Source of the DNA: Bacillota bacterium
GTDB lineage: Bacteria > Bacillota > Clostridia > Oscillospirales > Acutalibacteraceae
Direction: 5' to 3'
NCBI GenBank assembly: GCA_023401495.1
Contig: JAEXDU010000027.1
Location: 1 to 15,703 of the forward strand
Length of the DNA stretch: 15,703 nt
The translations under genes were made by a program, and so were the position numbers. The notes beneath the pieces are model-generated. The model made no database searches. It was not told the DNA's origin and saw only the letters and a list, made by a program, of their open reading frames with translations. Below are positions 1 to 6,829 of the stretch, piece after piece. Each line of letters begins with the position of its first letter. The stretch's first letter is position 1.

Positions 1-464
1 TCTGGAAGCTGACCGCAAACGAAATGGTGTGGACAGTCGGTTCGCTGGTGGGCGGAATTTTCGTGGCGACGAAAGGGGAATTCCGCAACAAGGTAAAAAC
101 CGTTTCCCTTTGTCTTGCGGCATTCGGCGTGTTTTTCGCGCTGATGGGAGTTGCCTGGGATTTTGTCTCTTACCTGATTTTCGTGGGAATCTCCGGCTTC
201 TTTCTGCCGCCGCTTTCCACCGCGCAGACCGTGCACATTCAGGAGATCACCGAGCCGGAGGTACTGGGCCGCGTCTTTTCCATTGTGCAGCTGATCACCG
301 CAAGCGCCATGCCTGTGGCGATTCTGCTGTTCGGCCCGCTGGCCGACGTCGTCAGCGTCGAATCGATCCTGCTGGTGACCGGCGTACTGCTGGTGCTGGT
401 CGGGATATTGTATGGCAGAACGGCATCTGCCAACAGCTCTGTCGATAACCAGACCGAAGCCTGA
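1..464 (+). CDS. MFS transporter, C-terminal part (partial at window edge)
   Basis: The reading frame is open from the left edge and ends with TGA at 462-464, so the N-terminal half lies outside the window. The visible part is about 153 residues and almost entirely hydrophobic. It has roughly four membrane segments joined by short polar loops, such as the stretch around HIQEITEPEVLGRVFS, which resembles the cytoplasmic loops of 12-TM major facilitator proteins. The polar tail (SSVDNQTEA) is a normal C-terminus. Loop style and hydrophobic pattern suggest the DHA3 (macrolide-efflux-like) group, but the diagnostic N-terminal motifs are not visible. It converges on the beta-lactamase-like gene across a shared terminator. 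The substrate cannot be told from this fragment. Confidence 0.72.
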   Translation, partial: WKLTANEMVWTVGSLVGGIFVATKGEFRNKVKTVSLCLAAFGVFFALMGVAWDFVSYLIFVGISGFFLPPLSTAQTVHIQEITEPEVLGRVFSIVQLITASAMPVAILLFGPLADVVSVESILLVTGVLLVLVGILYGRTASANSSVDNQTEA

Positions 465-593
465 CGCCAAGAGGCTTCTGATTGATCTTCGGGGGCAAAG
501 GCGCCACCGGCTGCGTGGTTTTTTTGCGCTCGATCCGCATGAAAAAGCCATGCCGCCACAGGGAGAACAGCGTAATTTCATTTCTATTTCAAA

Positions 594-642
594 CAGCGGA
601 GGGCATCCCGAACCGGGATGCCCTCCGCTGTTTATTCTTTTT
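594..642. terminator. Bidirectional terminator between MFS gene and beta-lactamase-like gene
   Basis: A perfect 17-bp stem (594-610 with 614-630) closes a 3-nt loop and is followed on the plus strand by a T-rich run at 631-642. The minus-strand side has a weaker T-containing tail. The T-run overlaps the stop codon of the minus-strand gene, so the element serves two convergent genes. Confidence 0.9.
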
Positions 643-1408
643 GCAGCATCTCTTCATAAACCATTCGGGAAACGGTACCGATCACCTCGCGCCCATCCTT
701 ATTGGTCGGGTTATCCCTGGTCAGCACCACGATCAGGTATGGCCGTTTCGGCAGCAGAACGATTCCCGCGTCGTGCTCCAGGAAATCCAGATCGCCGCAT
801 TTGTGAGCGATCTCCACCTCCTCCGGCAGATACAGCTGCAATCGGCCGGACTGCTGCTGCCGCCGCAGGATGTCGAGCATCAGGCGGCTGGAGGGGGTAT
901 CAACACACTTCCGCTCATAAATCAGCTCCAGAATATGCGCAATATCGTCCGCACAGGTATAATTGTCCTTCCCCTGCTTTCTGGCCTCGGAATCCATCAT
1001 CCTCCGGCCAAGCACCGTTCTGCTCAGGCCCAGTCTGCCGGCCATTTCGTTGACGGAGTCCATTCCCAACAGCTGAATCAGGATATTTGTCGCCGTATTA
1101 TCGCTGACGATAATCATGAGTGTCAGAATCTCCCGCAGGGAAAACCGATGCCCTGCGCTGAGCTCCTTTAAAATGCCGTCGCCGCCGGTACGCATTTCCT
1201 CCGTCAGAACGACCGGCTCTTCCAGCGACAGCCTGCCGGTTTTCACCTGGTCCAGCAGACAGACCATAATCACCAGCTTAATGGTGCTGGCCGATGGGAA
1301 AACGGTCTTTTCATGGAAGCAGAACGTTTCTCCGTCCGTCAGGTCTTTGATAAAGACCGCCTGCTCCCCGGGCTGTTGGTTCAGGTACTCCCGTATCTTT
1401 TCTTCCAT
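632..1408 (-). CDS. Class A beta-lactamase-related serine hydrolase, no signal peptide
   Basis: The protein has 258 residues and the three active-site boxes of class A beta-lactamase/DD-peptidase-fold enzymes. These are SxxK (S41-T-I-K44), SDN (S102-D-N104) and a KTG-like box written K203-C-G205 within HKCGD. The omega-loop region around residues 137-150 (MMDSEARKQGKDN) does not show the usual ExxLN. There is no hydrophobic leader: the protein starts MEEKIREYL, so it should be cytoplasmic. That is unusual for a real beta-lactamase and typical of the broader 'beta-lactamase2' serine hydrolase group. An AAGGAAG ribosome binding site 8 nt upstream fixes the ATG. It lies 31 bp downstream of the transporter gene and is probably co-transcribed. 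Resistance to beta-lactams should not be assumed; an esterase or peptidase role is equally possible. Confidence 0.82.
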   Translation of the reverse strand: MEEKIREYLNQQPGEQAVFIKDLTDGETFCFHEKTVFPSASTIKLVIMVCLLDQVKTGRLSLEEPVVLTEEMRTGGDGILKELSAGHRFSLREILTLMIIVSDNTATNILIQLLGMDSVNEMAGRLGLSRTVLGRRMMDSEARKQGKDNYTCADDIAHILELIYERKCVDTPSSRLMLDILRRQQQSGRLQLYLPEEVEIAHKCGDLDFLEHDAGIVLLPKRPYLIVVLTRDNPTNKDGREVIGTVSRMVYEEMLQKE

Positions 1409-1439
1409 AAAAACGACTTCCTTTCGCTCGATTCCGCCG

Positions 1440-2735
1440 TCAGCCGAAGAAGGCGCGGATAATCACGTAGATCACGCACGCAATCGCGACCGTAATACCG
1501 AATTTCACCATGTTTTTCATGTCTTTGGAGCGCGCTAGACCCATCTGCCCCAGCATATCCGCTTCCGGATAAGCAAACGAGGTGATCTGGGAGGATACCA
1601 GCAGAATCGTGCCCCACAGCGTGGCGGAAATACTCAAATCCTTGACCAGCGGCCCGAACATGCTGTCGAGCAGGACGGATTCCGCCGTTGCGGCGCCGCC
1701 GATGCCGAATACGCCGGTCAGCGTGGTCACCGCGGTAAAGCTGAGCGCGCTGTTGGACTGGAACATCGGGGACATCAGATCGACCAGAGCATCGAAAGCG
1801 CCCGCGTTCGTAATGAAATCGATAAACGGAGTGAACAGAACGAACATCAGGAACAGCCACATCAATTTCGCGGCGCCGCTGATAATTTCGTCAAACACTT
1901 TATTCAGCGACAGGCCGCCCGCAATACCGGTCAGAACCGCTGTCACGGAAATCACCATAATCGCGTAGGAGGAGCCCTTCTGCAGGAAAATGCCGTACCC
2001 GATCAGAATTGCCATACAGATGAAAAACACCGTGGTAGCGCGGCGGGATTCCTTTGTCGCCACATATTCGTCGCCAACCTCTTCCACATCGGTGTATGCG
2101 TAAACGCCCTTGGTTTTCTTCTGGATGCGCAGAGCCATAAAATATGTAATGACCCAACAGATGGCCGCCACCGGCAGGCCTACGCCCAGCACATAGGCGC
2201 TGTAGCTCACGTGGGTCAATTCCATAATCGTGACAACCTGCGGCGAGTACGGCCCGATGAACAGGCCGGTCATGCCCGCGCCCATCAGCACTGCCGCCAT
2301 GGTGGAGGGGGTCAGGCCGATCATGGCGACCATCGGGATGATCATGGGGGCGATGATCGCATTGGCGCCCGCCAGGGTGCCCAGCAGAGCAACGAGGACG
2401 ATCGAGGTGGCCATCGTGGCCAGAATCGCCTTTTTCTCGGTATTGACGCCGATTTTCTTGGTAAACGCGTAAATGATGAACTCGGCGACTCCCGTCGCCC
2501 GCAAAATGGCGCCCAGACCCGAGCCCAGCATGATGATGAACCCAATCATGCCGAGGAAGGAACCAAGCGATTCCGCCAGGACCCCGCCCATATCGGCAAA
2601 AGACTGCTTTGTCATAATGGCGGCGATCACCACACAGATGACAACGTTTAATACGGGATGAATGTCGCGAAACGCCAGAACAATGTACAGCACCAACGGA
2701 ATCAGTGCAAACAGCGGAGAAATGCCAAAAATCAT
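1440..2735 (-). CDS. Multi-spanning ion/organic-acid transporter (NhaC/GntP-like, ion-transporter superfamily)
   Basis: The protein has 431 residues with about 11-12 hydrophobic segments and Gly/Ala-rich hairpin-like regions, such as GTLAGANAIIAPMIIPM near residue 125 and GVFGIGGAATAESVLLDSM in the C-terminal half. Two similar halves are separated by a charged cytoplasmic loop (YAYTDVEEVGDEYVATKESRR, about residues 220-240). This architecture fits the ion-transporter superfamily: Na+/H+ antiporters of the NhaC/YuiF type, GntP gluconate permeases and citrate-type carriers. The substrate cannot be read from sequence. An upstream in-frame ATG at 2780 would add 15 residues. I chose the ATG at 2735 because AAAGGGAG lies 7 nt before it and the protein then begins with the first membrane segment. 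The beta-lactamase-like gene follows after 31 bp. Confidence 0.75.
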   Translation of the reverse strand: MIFGISPLFALIPLVLYIVLAFRDIHPVLNVVICVVIAAIMTKQSFADMGGVLAESLGSFLGMIGFIIMLGSGLGAILRATGVAEFIIYAFTKKIGVNTEKKAILATMATSIVLVALLGTLAGANAIIAPMIIPMVAMIGLTPSTMAAVLMGAGMTGLFIGPYSPQVVTIMELTHVSYSAYVLGVGLPVAAICWVITYFMALRIQKKTKGVYAYTDVEEVGDEYVATKESRRATTVFFICMAILIGYGIFLQKGSSYAIMVISVTAVLTGIAGGLSLNKVFDEIISGAAKLMWLFLMFVLFTPFIDFITNAGAFDALVDLMSPMFQSNSALSFTAVTTLTGVFGIGGAATAESVLLDSMFGPLVKDLSISATLWGTILLVSSQITSFAYPEADMLGQMGLARSKDMKNMVKFGITVAIACVIYVIIRAFFG

Positions 2736-2823
2736 TTCAATACTCCCTTTCCGGATCAATTTCAGCTTTTGGCTCTGCATATTGCAGACAAGTTGTTCCT
2801 ACAGGCAAACCGCTAACCATGCT

Positions 2824-2842
2824 CCGCGGCGATCAGCCGCGG
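2824..2842 (-). other. GC-rich hairpin over the stop codon of the small ORF
   Basis: Seven perfectly paired GC-rich bases (2824-2830 with 2836-2842) enclose a 5-nt loop that holds the TGA stop of the small minus-strand ORF. No T-run follows on the minus strand, so it is not a standard terminator. It may slow or protect the transcript between the small ORF and the transporter start 97 bp further on. Confidence 0.4.
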
Positions 2843-3006
2843 CTTTCCCATGCCGGAATTTCCCCTCCCTTCTTTCCGGGCTTCTGCCGCCCGATTTTCC
2901 CGTGCCGGACCTGGCTGTAGCTGCACCAGAAGGCGGCTGTTTTTTCGCCTTTCTCCGCCGGCTGTTTCTTTTTACCAAACGCCATCTGTACCATACCTTT
3001 TTTCAC
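2833..3006 (-). CDS. Possible small protein (57 aa), unknown
   Basis: A GTG-initiated frame of 57 codons follows an AAAAAAGGA stretch with a short 4-nt spacing. The predicted product starts VKKGMVQMAFGKKKQPAEK, is rich in Lys and Gly, and ends EIPAWESRG. It has two Trp and one Cys and no membrane segment. I do not recognise it. In its favour are its position directly behind a consensus promoter and a structured leader, and a ribosome-binding-like sequence. Against it are the low complexity, the short spacing and the absence of any known homolog. Inner ATG codons (2994, 2985) are alternatives. It may instead be untranslated leader of the downstream transporter mRNA. Confidence 0.33.
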   Translation of the reverse strand: MKKGMVQMAFGKKKQPAEKGEKTAAFWCSYSQVRHGKIGRQKPGKKGGEIPAWESRG

Positions 3007-3021
3007 GTCGTCCTTTTTTGA

Positions 3022-3119
3022 TAAAAAAAAACAGAACCCCTTTTGGCGTGGTGCCAACGGGATCCCGTCTTCGAGGTAAGGCGTTTGATTCGCCCCACAC
3101 AAAAAACAAAACCGTTCTG
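3022..3119 (-). ncRNA. Structured leader RNA or small RNA with intrinsic terminator, class unknown
   Basis: Read on the minus strand, the RNA should start at about 3117-3118, given the promoter at 3124-3152. Its first bases, CAGAAC (3119-3114), can pair with GTTCTG (3037-3032), which is followed at once by nine T (3031-3023). Inside are three further helices: GGCG/CGCC (3094-3080), a 12-base palindrome ACGGGATCCCGT (3068-3057) and TTGGC/GCCAA around a 5-nt loop (3057-3043). The last two share base 3057, so alternative pairings exist. This is the layout of a terminating small RNA or an attenuator/riboswitch. I compared it by eye with the purine, SAM, TPP, glycine, c-di-GMP, ZTP, guanidine and fluoride riboswitch consensus sequences and saw no match. 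Confidence 0.45.
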
Positions 3120-3123
3120 GTAA

Positions 3124-3152
3124 ATATTAGCAAAGTTCGTACTATATGTCAA
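3124..3152 (-). promoter_or_regulatory. Consensus sigma-A promoter upstream of the structured leader
   Basis: On the minus strand a perfect -35 (TTGACA, 3152-3147) is separated by 17 bp from a -10 of TAATAT (3129-3124). The surrounding DNA is AT-rich, unlike the GC-rich neighbourhood. It should drive the structured RNA, the small ORF and, by read-through, the transporter and beta-lactamase-like genes. The stretch 3153-3441 further upstream holds no convincing gene. Confidence 0.8.
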
Positions 3153-3441
3153 CATTCTATGAACAAAAATAAATTTTTATGATTTTTCGTGAAGTTTTTA
3201 TATTATTCATTCACTTTTCAATGCCCTGTGCAAGTACAGCGATTTTTTCCCTCCGACTGAGAGGAGAAGAAATTCATCACTTTTGAAAATGGTATCTCTA
3301 TGCTCGAACGCAATCGGCAGAATCTGTTCCACGTATGGGATGAACACAAAAAAACGGTTTGATCCCTCGGCCGTTTTCCGCCAAGGGACAAACAGGGGGC
3401 TTTCATACGAAAAGTGCCCACGAACCAGTGAGAATAGAATT

Positions 3442-3484
3442 GAGGTCTCTCCCACGCCTACGGCGAGGGAGAGACCTCTTTTTC
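3442..3484. terminator. Strong terminator downstream of cls, with its T-run on the plus strand
   Basis: A 12-bp outer stem (3442-3453 with 3467-3478) is continued, after one A/A mismatch, by a 4-bp inner stem closing a TAC loop. Plus-strand TTTTT follows at 3479-3483. On the minus strand, downstream of cls, the tail is only AATTCTATTC. It can end cls transcription, but its geometry is better for a plus-strand transcript, and no plus-strand gene is visible upstream. Confidence 0.8.
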
Positions 3485-3507
3485 ACCTGTTTTATGGAAG
3501 ATTCCTA

Positions 3508-5043
3508 TCACATTAAGGGGGCGAACAGATTCAGGACGCTGTTGAGCGCGCGCACATACCATTTGCTGCTGCGGCACTCGGCGTGCACCACCTGCCTGCA
3601 CTGTAAAAGGGACATCAGATATTCATCCCGCATGCTGCCGATGGCCGGGCACCGGAACAGCCAGGCCCCGCACTCAAAGTGCATGTAAAAGCTGCGGTAA
3701 TCGAAATTGATCGTTCCCACAATTCCGTATTCGTCATCGCAGACAACCGTTTTCGCATGGTTAAAGCCCGGAATAAACTCGTAGATTTTCACTCCGTTTC
3801 TCACCAGCACCTCATAGTTGGCGCGGGTGACCATGTAAACCAGCTTTTTGTCCGGTATATGTGGCGTGATGATACGCACATCCACTCCGCTTTTGGCCGC
3901 ATTGCACAGCGCTGTCAGGACTTCATTATCCGGGATCAGATACGGCGTATTGATATACACATACTGTTTTGCGCGGCTGATCAGGTTCAGGTACACGTTG
4001 CGCGCCACCGGCTCCCAATCCAGCGGATTGTCGCTGTACGGCAGAACATAGCCGCCCTCCTGCGGTTCGTCCGGTTCCTGCACGACACGGAATTTTTCGT
4101 AATCCTCCGTGATTTTTCGCTCGAACCCCCACAGGGACAGAAACATCACCGTAAAGTTCCACACCGCATCCCCGCGGATCATCATGGCGGCGTCTTTCCA
4201 CTTGCCAAAACGCGGAGAGAGATTGATATATTCATCCGCAAGGTTTACGCCGCCGGTAAAGGCCACCTTGCCGTCGATCACCACGATTTTGCGGTGGTCG
4301 CGGTTGTTCATCAAAGTCGACAGGAACGGTACGAAGCTGTTGAACACACTGCATTGAATTCCCATTTTCTCAAGGCGGCGGCTGTATTTGAACGGCAGTG
4401 TAAACAGGCAGCCCATGTCGTCGTACAGCACGCGCACCTCTACTCCTTGCCGCGCCTTCTGCGCGAGGATTTCCAGAACGGTATCCCACATCACGCCCTC
4501 ACGGATAATGAAATACTCCAGAAAGATGAAACGCTCCGCTTTTTTCAGCTCTTCCACCAGCGAGCGGAACTTTGACTCGCCGTTCGGGAAATAGACCGCA
4601 GAGCCGTTCCGGCAGGCCGGGCAGTTGGAATACCGCTGCAAATACCGCACCTGCGCGCCCGCATCCGGATTCTGCTCCGTGATTTCCTCCAGAATTTCGG
4701 GGTCCGGCTTTAAATACGAGCGAAAGCTCTGATTTTCCAGCGAAACGCTGCGGCGAATCATGCGGTTGTGGCGGCTGCGCCCGAACATGAGATAAAACAG
4801 TCCGCCAAAAATGGGGAACAGCAGAATCGCCACGCTCCAGGCCAGCTTATACGTGGGGTTCAGCTCGCTGTTGTTCATAATCCACAGTGTTGCCACAATG
4901 CTGATGACGTAGCAGACGCCGTAAAACCACACATAATAATTGCTGAACTGCGTGATCATCAGTACCAGCACCGTAACCTGTACCAGAATGGCCAGAGCGA
5001 TCATAGAGGTGCGGCTGAGCAGACTTTTCAGTACTTTCTTCAT
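3508..5043 (-). CDS. cls: Cardiolipin synthase (phospholipase D superfamily)
   Basis: The protein has 511 residues, the usual length for bacterial Cls. The N-terminus has hydrophobic segments at about residues 14-33, 38-56 and 66-88, the membrane anchor that precedes the catalytic part. Two HxKxxxxD motifs of the PLD superfamily are visible: HRKIVVID near residue 251, followed by GGVNLADEY, and HAKTVVCDD near residue 430, followed by GTINFDYRS. The enzyme joins two phosphatidylglycerol molecules, or PG and another phospholipid, into cardiolipin at the membrane. The ATG is preceded by AAGGAAGGA. The gene stands alone, divergent from the plus-strand promoter at 5087-5115, and ends at the terminator at 3442-3484. 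A duplicated TTGACA-like sequence at 5091-5096 has no good -10, so its own promoter is uncertain. Confidence 0.93.
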   Translation of the reverse strand: MKKVLKSLLSRTSMIALAILVQVTVLVLMITQFSNYYVWFYGVCYVISIVATLWIMNNSELNPTYKLAWSVAILLFPIFGGLFYLMFGRSRHNRMIRRSVSLENQSFRSYLKPDPEILEEITEQNPDAGAQVRYLQRYSNCPACRNGSAVYFPNGESKFRSLVEELKKAERFIFLEYFIIREGVMWDTVLEILAQKARQGVEVRVLYDDMGCLFTLPFKYSRRLEKMGIQCSVFNSFVPFLSTLMNNRDHRKIVVIDGKVAFTGGVNLADEYINLSPRFGKWKDAAMMIRGDAVWNFTVMFLSLWGFERKITEDYEKFRVVQEPDEPQEGGYVLPYSDNPLDWEPVARNVYLNLISRAKQYVYINTPYLIPDNEVLTALCNAAKSGVDVRIITPHIPDKKLVYMVTRANYEVLVRNGVKIYEFIPGFNHAKTVVCDDEYGIVGTINFDYRSFYMHFECGAWLFRCPAIGSMRDEYLMSLLQCRQVVHAECRSSKWYVRALNSVLNLFAPLM

Positions 5044-5086
5044 ACGGTCCTTCCTTTGCAGAGAACAGGTTTGGGTGGGAACTTTC

Positions 5087-5115
5087 TTGTCAAACGGGTG
5101 GGGATACGCTATAAT
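5087..5115 (+). promoter_or_regulatory. Near-consensus sigma-A promoter with no obvious gene behind it
   Basis: TTGTCA (5087-5092), a 17-bp spacer and a perfect TATAAT (5110-5115) point away from cls. The first gene downstream is degV at 5874, about 750 bp away and with its own extended -10 promoter. The intervening DNA is the repeat-rich region 5142-5541, so the promoter may transcribe a non-coding RNA. Confidence 0.72.
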
Positions 5116-5141
5116 AAAACCCTACGGCAGGCAGGGCGGAT

Positions 5142-5211
5142 CCTTTCAGAGTACTCTCGTGAGCTGCAGTAAGGCCGCCTGATGACAGCCTTTGATTTGG
5201 TCGATTTACAG
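5142..5211 (-). repeat. Fragment of the intergenic repeat family
   Basis: These 70 bp match, with several substitutions, the plus-strand segment 8676-8745. The shared order is TTTCAGAG, then CTCTCGT, GAGCT/AGCTC, GCAGTA, GGC, GCCTGA and TTTGATTTG. It is therefore the 5' arm of the element in the same orientation as the copy at 8477-8706, and inverted relative to the neighbouring copy at 5294. Confidence 0.6.
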
Positions 5212-5293
5212 GCCTTGTGTCGGTAGACAGGTCACTCCAGTCTAAGGCACAAATTCTGCTTCGTCAGAAATGTGGCGAAGCCGCATCCTAAAA

Positions 5294-5541
5294 CTGCGAG
5301 CCGACGGGAGCGCTCTGAAAATGCCTGCCGACAGACGGGAATGCAAGGCTTGTTTCCAGATGAAGCTCGGAGAGTGGGCATTTTCATTGGAGCGCCTTAC
5401 GGATGGCTTTTGTTGGCACTGTCAGGAGTCGTTCCCCAAACGGATTCCAAAGGTGTCCTTTGGAAGGCCTTTGCTTACTTTCGTCCTTTCACGAAAGTAA
5501 GTGCCCGCCCCGGCATGAGGGGCAAGCCCTGCGCCAGCAGA
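5294..5541 (+). repeat. Structured intergenic repeat, copy A
   Basis: Positions 5294-5523 align without a gap to the reverse complement of 8477-8706 (230 bp each; paired coordinates always sum to 14000). The block 5431-5523 differs by one base. The element is a string of hairpins. A long arm has GCGCTC...TGAAAATGC (about 5309-5324) pairing with GCATTTTCA...GAGCGC (5378-5395). Then come TTCCAAAGG/CCTTTGGAA around TGT, an 11-bp perfect stem (5474-5484 with 5491-5501) and GCCCC/GGGGC (5507-5523). The tail 5524-5541 is shared only with the copy ending at 9021. No convincing coding capacity is seen; the stretch 5212-5293 between this copy and the fragment at 5142 holds nothing I recognise. Confidence 0.85.
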
Positions 5542-5645
5542 CAGGCCGAACCTGTACGCATATCGCGAAAAAAACCGCAAAGAAAATGACCTGCTCCGTC
5601 ACGAACGAAAGGCCCCTGCCAAACGAAGGGGATTATCTGTCACGG

Positions 5646-5675
5646 CATAAAACGAAAGCAAGCTTTCGTTTTATG
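5646..5675. repeat. Perfect 30-bp palindrome/hairpin upstream of degV
   Basis: CATAAAACGAAAGC (5646-5659) is followed by AA and its exact complement (5662-5675), giving at least 13 bp with a CAAG loop. TGTC and GACA flank it and could extend the pairing. No T-run follows on the plus strand. It may be an operator, an mRNA or small-RNA hairpin, or the terminator-like end of a transcript from 5115. Confidence 0.7.
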
Positions 5676-5749
5676 AGAGGACATTCAAACAGAATAAGCT
5701 ATTTTTTGAAAAAAGGCAACTTCAAATACTGCCCAAGAGGTGTCTATTC

Positions 5750-5758
5750 TGTTATAAT
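5750..5758 (+). promoter_or_regulatory. Extended -10 promoter of degV
   Basis: TG-T-TATAAT (5750-5758) is a perfect extended -10 element; no good -35 is seen, as expected for this type. Transcription would start near 5765, giving a leader of about 110 nt with an imperfect GC hairpin at 5784-5809 before the degV ribosome binding site. Confidence 0.65.
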
Positions 5759-5873
5759 AACAAAATAGCACAATGACCTATCAGCCCGGCAGGGATGTCC
5801 CCGGCGGGTCTAACATAAAACGATTCAAATTCAGGGAAGCACAGAGCCCTGGCTTTTAGAGGAGGCCATCTGA

Positions 5874-6746
5874 TTGAAAGACTATGCTTTAATCACAGAC
5901 GCGACCTGCGATCTTCCCGCAGAGGTTTTGGACAAGCTGAACGTTCGGGTCATCCCGATGGAATTTCAGATCGGCGGAACCCTGTATCAGCATTATCCTG
6001 ATGCGCGGGAAATGAGTCTGACCACCTTTTACGAGCGGATGACAGCGGGAGAAACCCCGTCCACCTCGCAGATCAACCAGCTCACTTATTTTAAATATTT
6101 CGAGGCCATACTGGAGGCCGGCATGGACGTGCTGTACCTGAGCTTTACCTCGGGCCTGAGCGGTACCTACCAGTCTTCCCTCATCGTGGCGTCGGAATTG
6201 GAGGAAAAATATCCCGGGCAGCGGGTCGTCTGCATCGATTCCCTGTGTGCTTCGATCGGTCAGGGGCTGTTTGTGCTTTTGGCCGCCCAGAAAAAGCAGG
6301 AAGGCCTGACGATCGACGAGATGGTCACGTGGGCCCAGCAGAGCCATCTGCACGTTGCCCAGTGGTTTACCGTAGACGACCTGAATCATCTGCGCCGCGG
6401 CGGACGAATCTCGTCGGTTGCCGCCCTGGCGGGCTCGGCGCTCGGCATCAAGCCCATACTGCACGTGGACAGCGAAGGCAAGCTCGTTGCCGCAATGAAG
6501 GTGCGCGGACGCAGAAAATCGATGGACGCCCTGATTGAGCGGATCGCCCAAACTGGCATCAACCCCGCGGAGCAGGTCATCCTGGTTGGGCACGGCAATA
6601 GCGAAAAAGACGCCAAGCAGTTAAAGGTTGAAATCCGCGAGCGTTTTCGCCCAAAGGAGATCATCCTGTGCGATATCGGTCCGGTGATCGGCGCGCACGT
6701 TGGGCCCGGAATGCTGGCTGTTTCTTTTTGGGCCAGCGAAAACTGA
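5874..6746 (+). CDS. DegV family fatty-acid-binding protein
   Basis: The protein has 290 residues, standard for the DegV/FakB family (EDD fold). It opens with ALITDATCDLP, has the fatty-acid-binding motif SFTSGLSGTYQSS near residues 98-110, and carries the later LRRGGRIS motif and a VGHGN segment. Known members bind a fatty acid and present it to the kinase FakA for phosphorylation, feeding phospholipid synthesis; FakA is not in this window. The start is TTG at 5874, chosen because AGAGGAGG lies 8 nt upstream and the frame then begins exactly at the conserved N-terminus. ridA follows after 83 bp and may be co-transcribed. A lipid-related role fits loosely with cls upstream, but the two genes are on opposite strands. 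Confidence 0.92.
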   Translation: MKDYALITDATCDLPAEVLDKLNVRVIPMEFQIGGTLYQHYPDAREMSLTTFYERMTAGETPSTSQINQLTYFKYFEAILEAGMDVLYLSFTSGLSGTYQSSLIVASELEEKYPGQRVVCIDSLCASIGQGLFVLLAAQKKQEGLTIDEMVTWAQQSHLHVAQWFTVDDLNHLRRGGRISSVAALAGSALGIKPILHVDSEGKLVAAMKVRGRRKSMDALIERIAQTGINPAEQVILVGHGNSEKDAKQLKVEIRERFRPKEIILCDIGPVIGAHVGPGMLAVSFWASEN

Positions 6747-6829
6747 CAGTCCTCCACGCCGGGACCATGCGGACCTTTGCGCCGCACCCGACGTGTGATT
6801 GATCTATAATTTGTCAGGAGGATTCTGAA

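Noticed and set aside
504..527. CCAC/GTGG hairpin with a T7 run after the MFS gene
   Set aside because: The stem is only 4 bp with a 7-nt loop. The 17-bp stem at 594-630 is a far better terminator.
3040..3080. Plus-strand sequence resembling a T-box core (GTGGTGCC followed by CGGG...CCCG)
   Set aside because: No specifier stem, AGUA bulge or GNUG is seen upstream, and no amino-acid-related gene follows. The same DNA forms a promoter-leader-terminator unit on the minus strand.
5270..5768. Plus-strand frames of 76-121 codons across repeat copy A
   Set aside because: They have no ribosome binding site, overlap one another in different frames, and lie within a palindromic repeat present elsewhere in the opposite orientation.
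6805..6810. TATAAT just upstream of ridA
   Set aside because: A start site about 7 nt downstream would fall on the ribosome binding site, and no -35 exists at 16-18 bp. A chance match is more likely.
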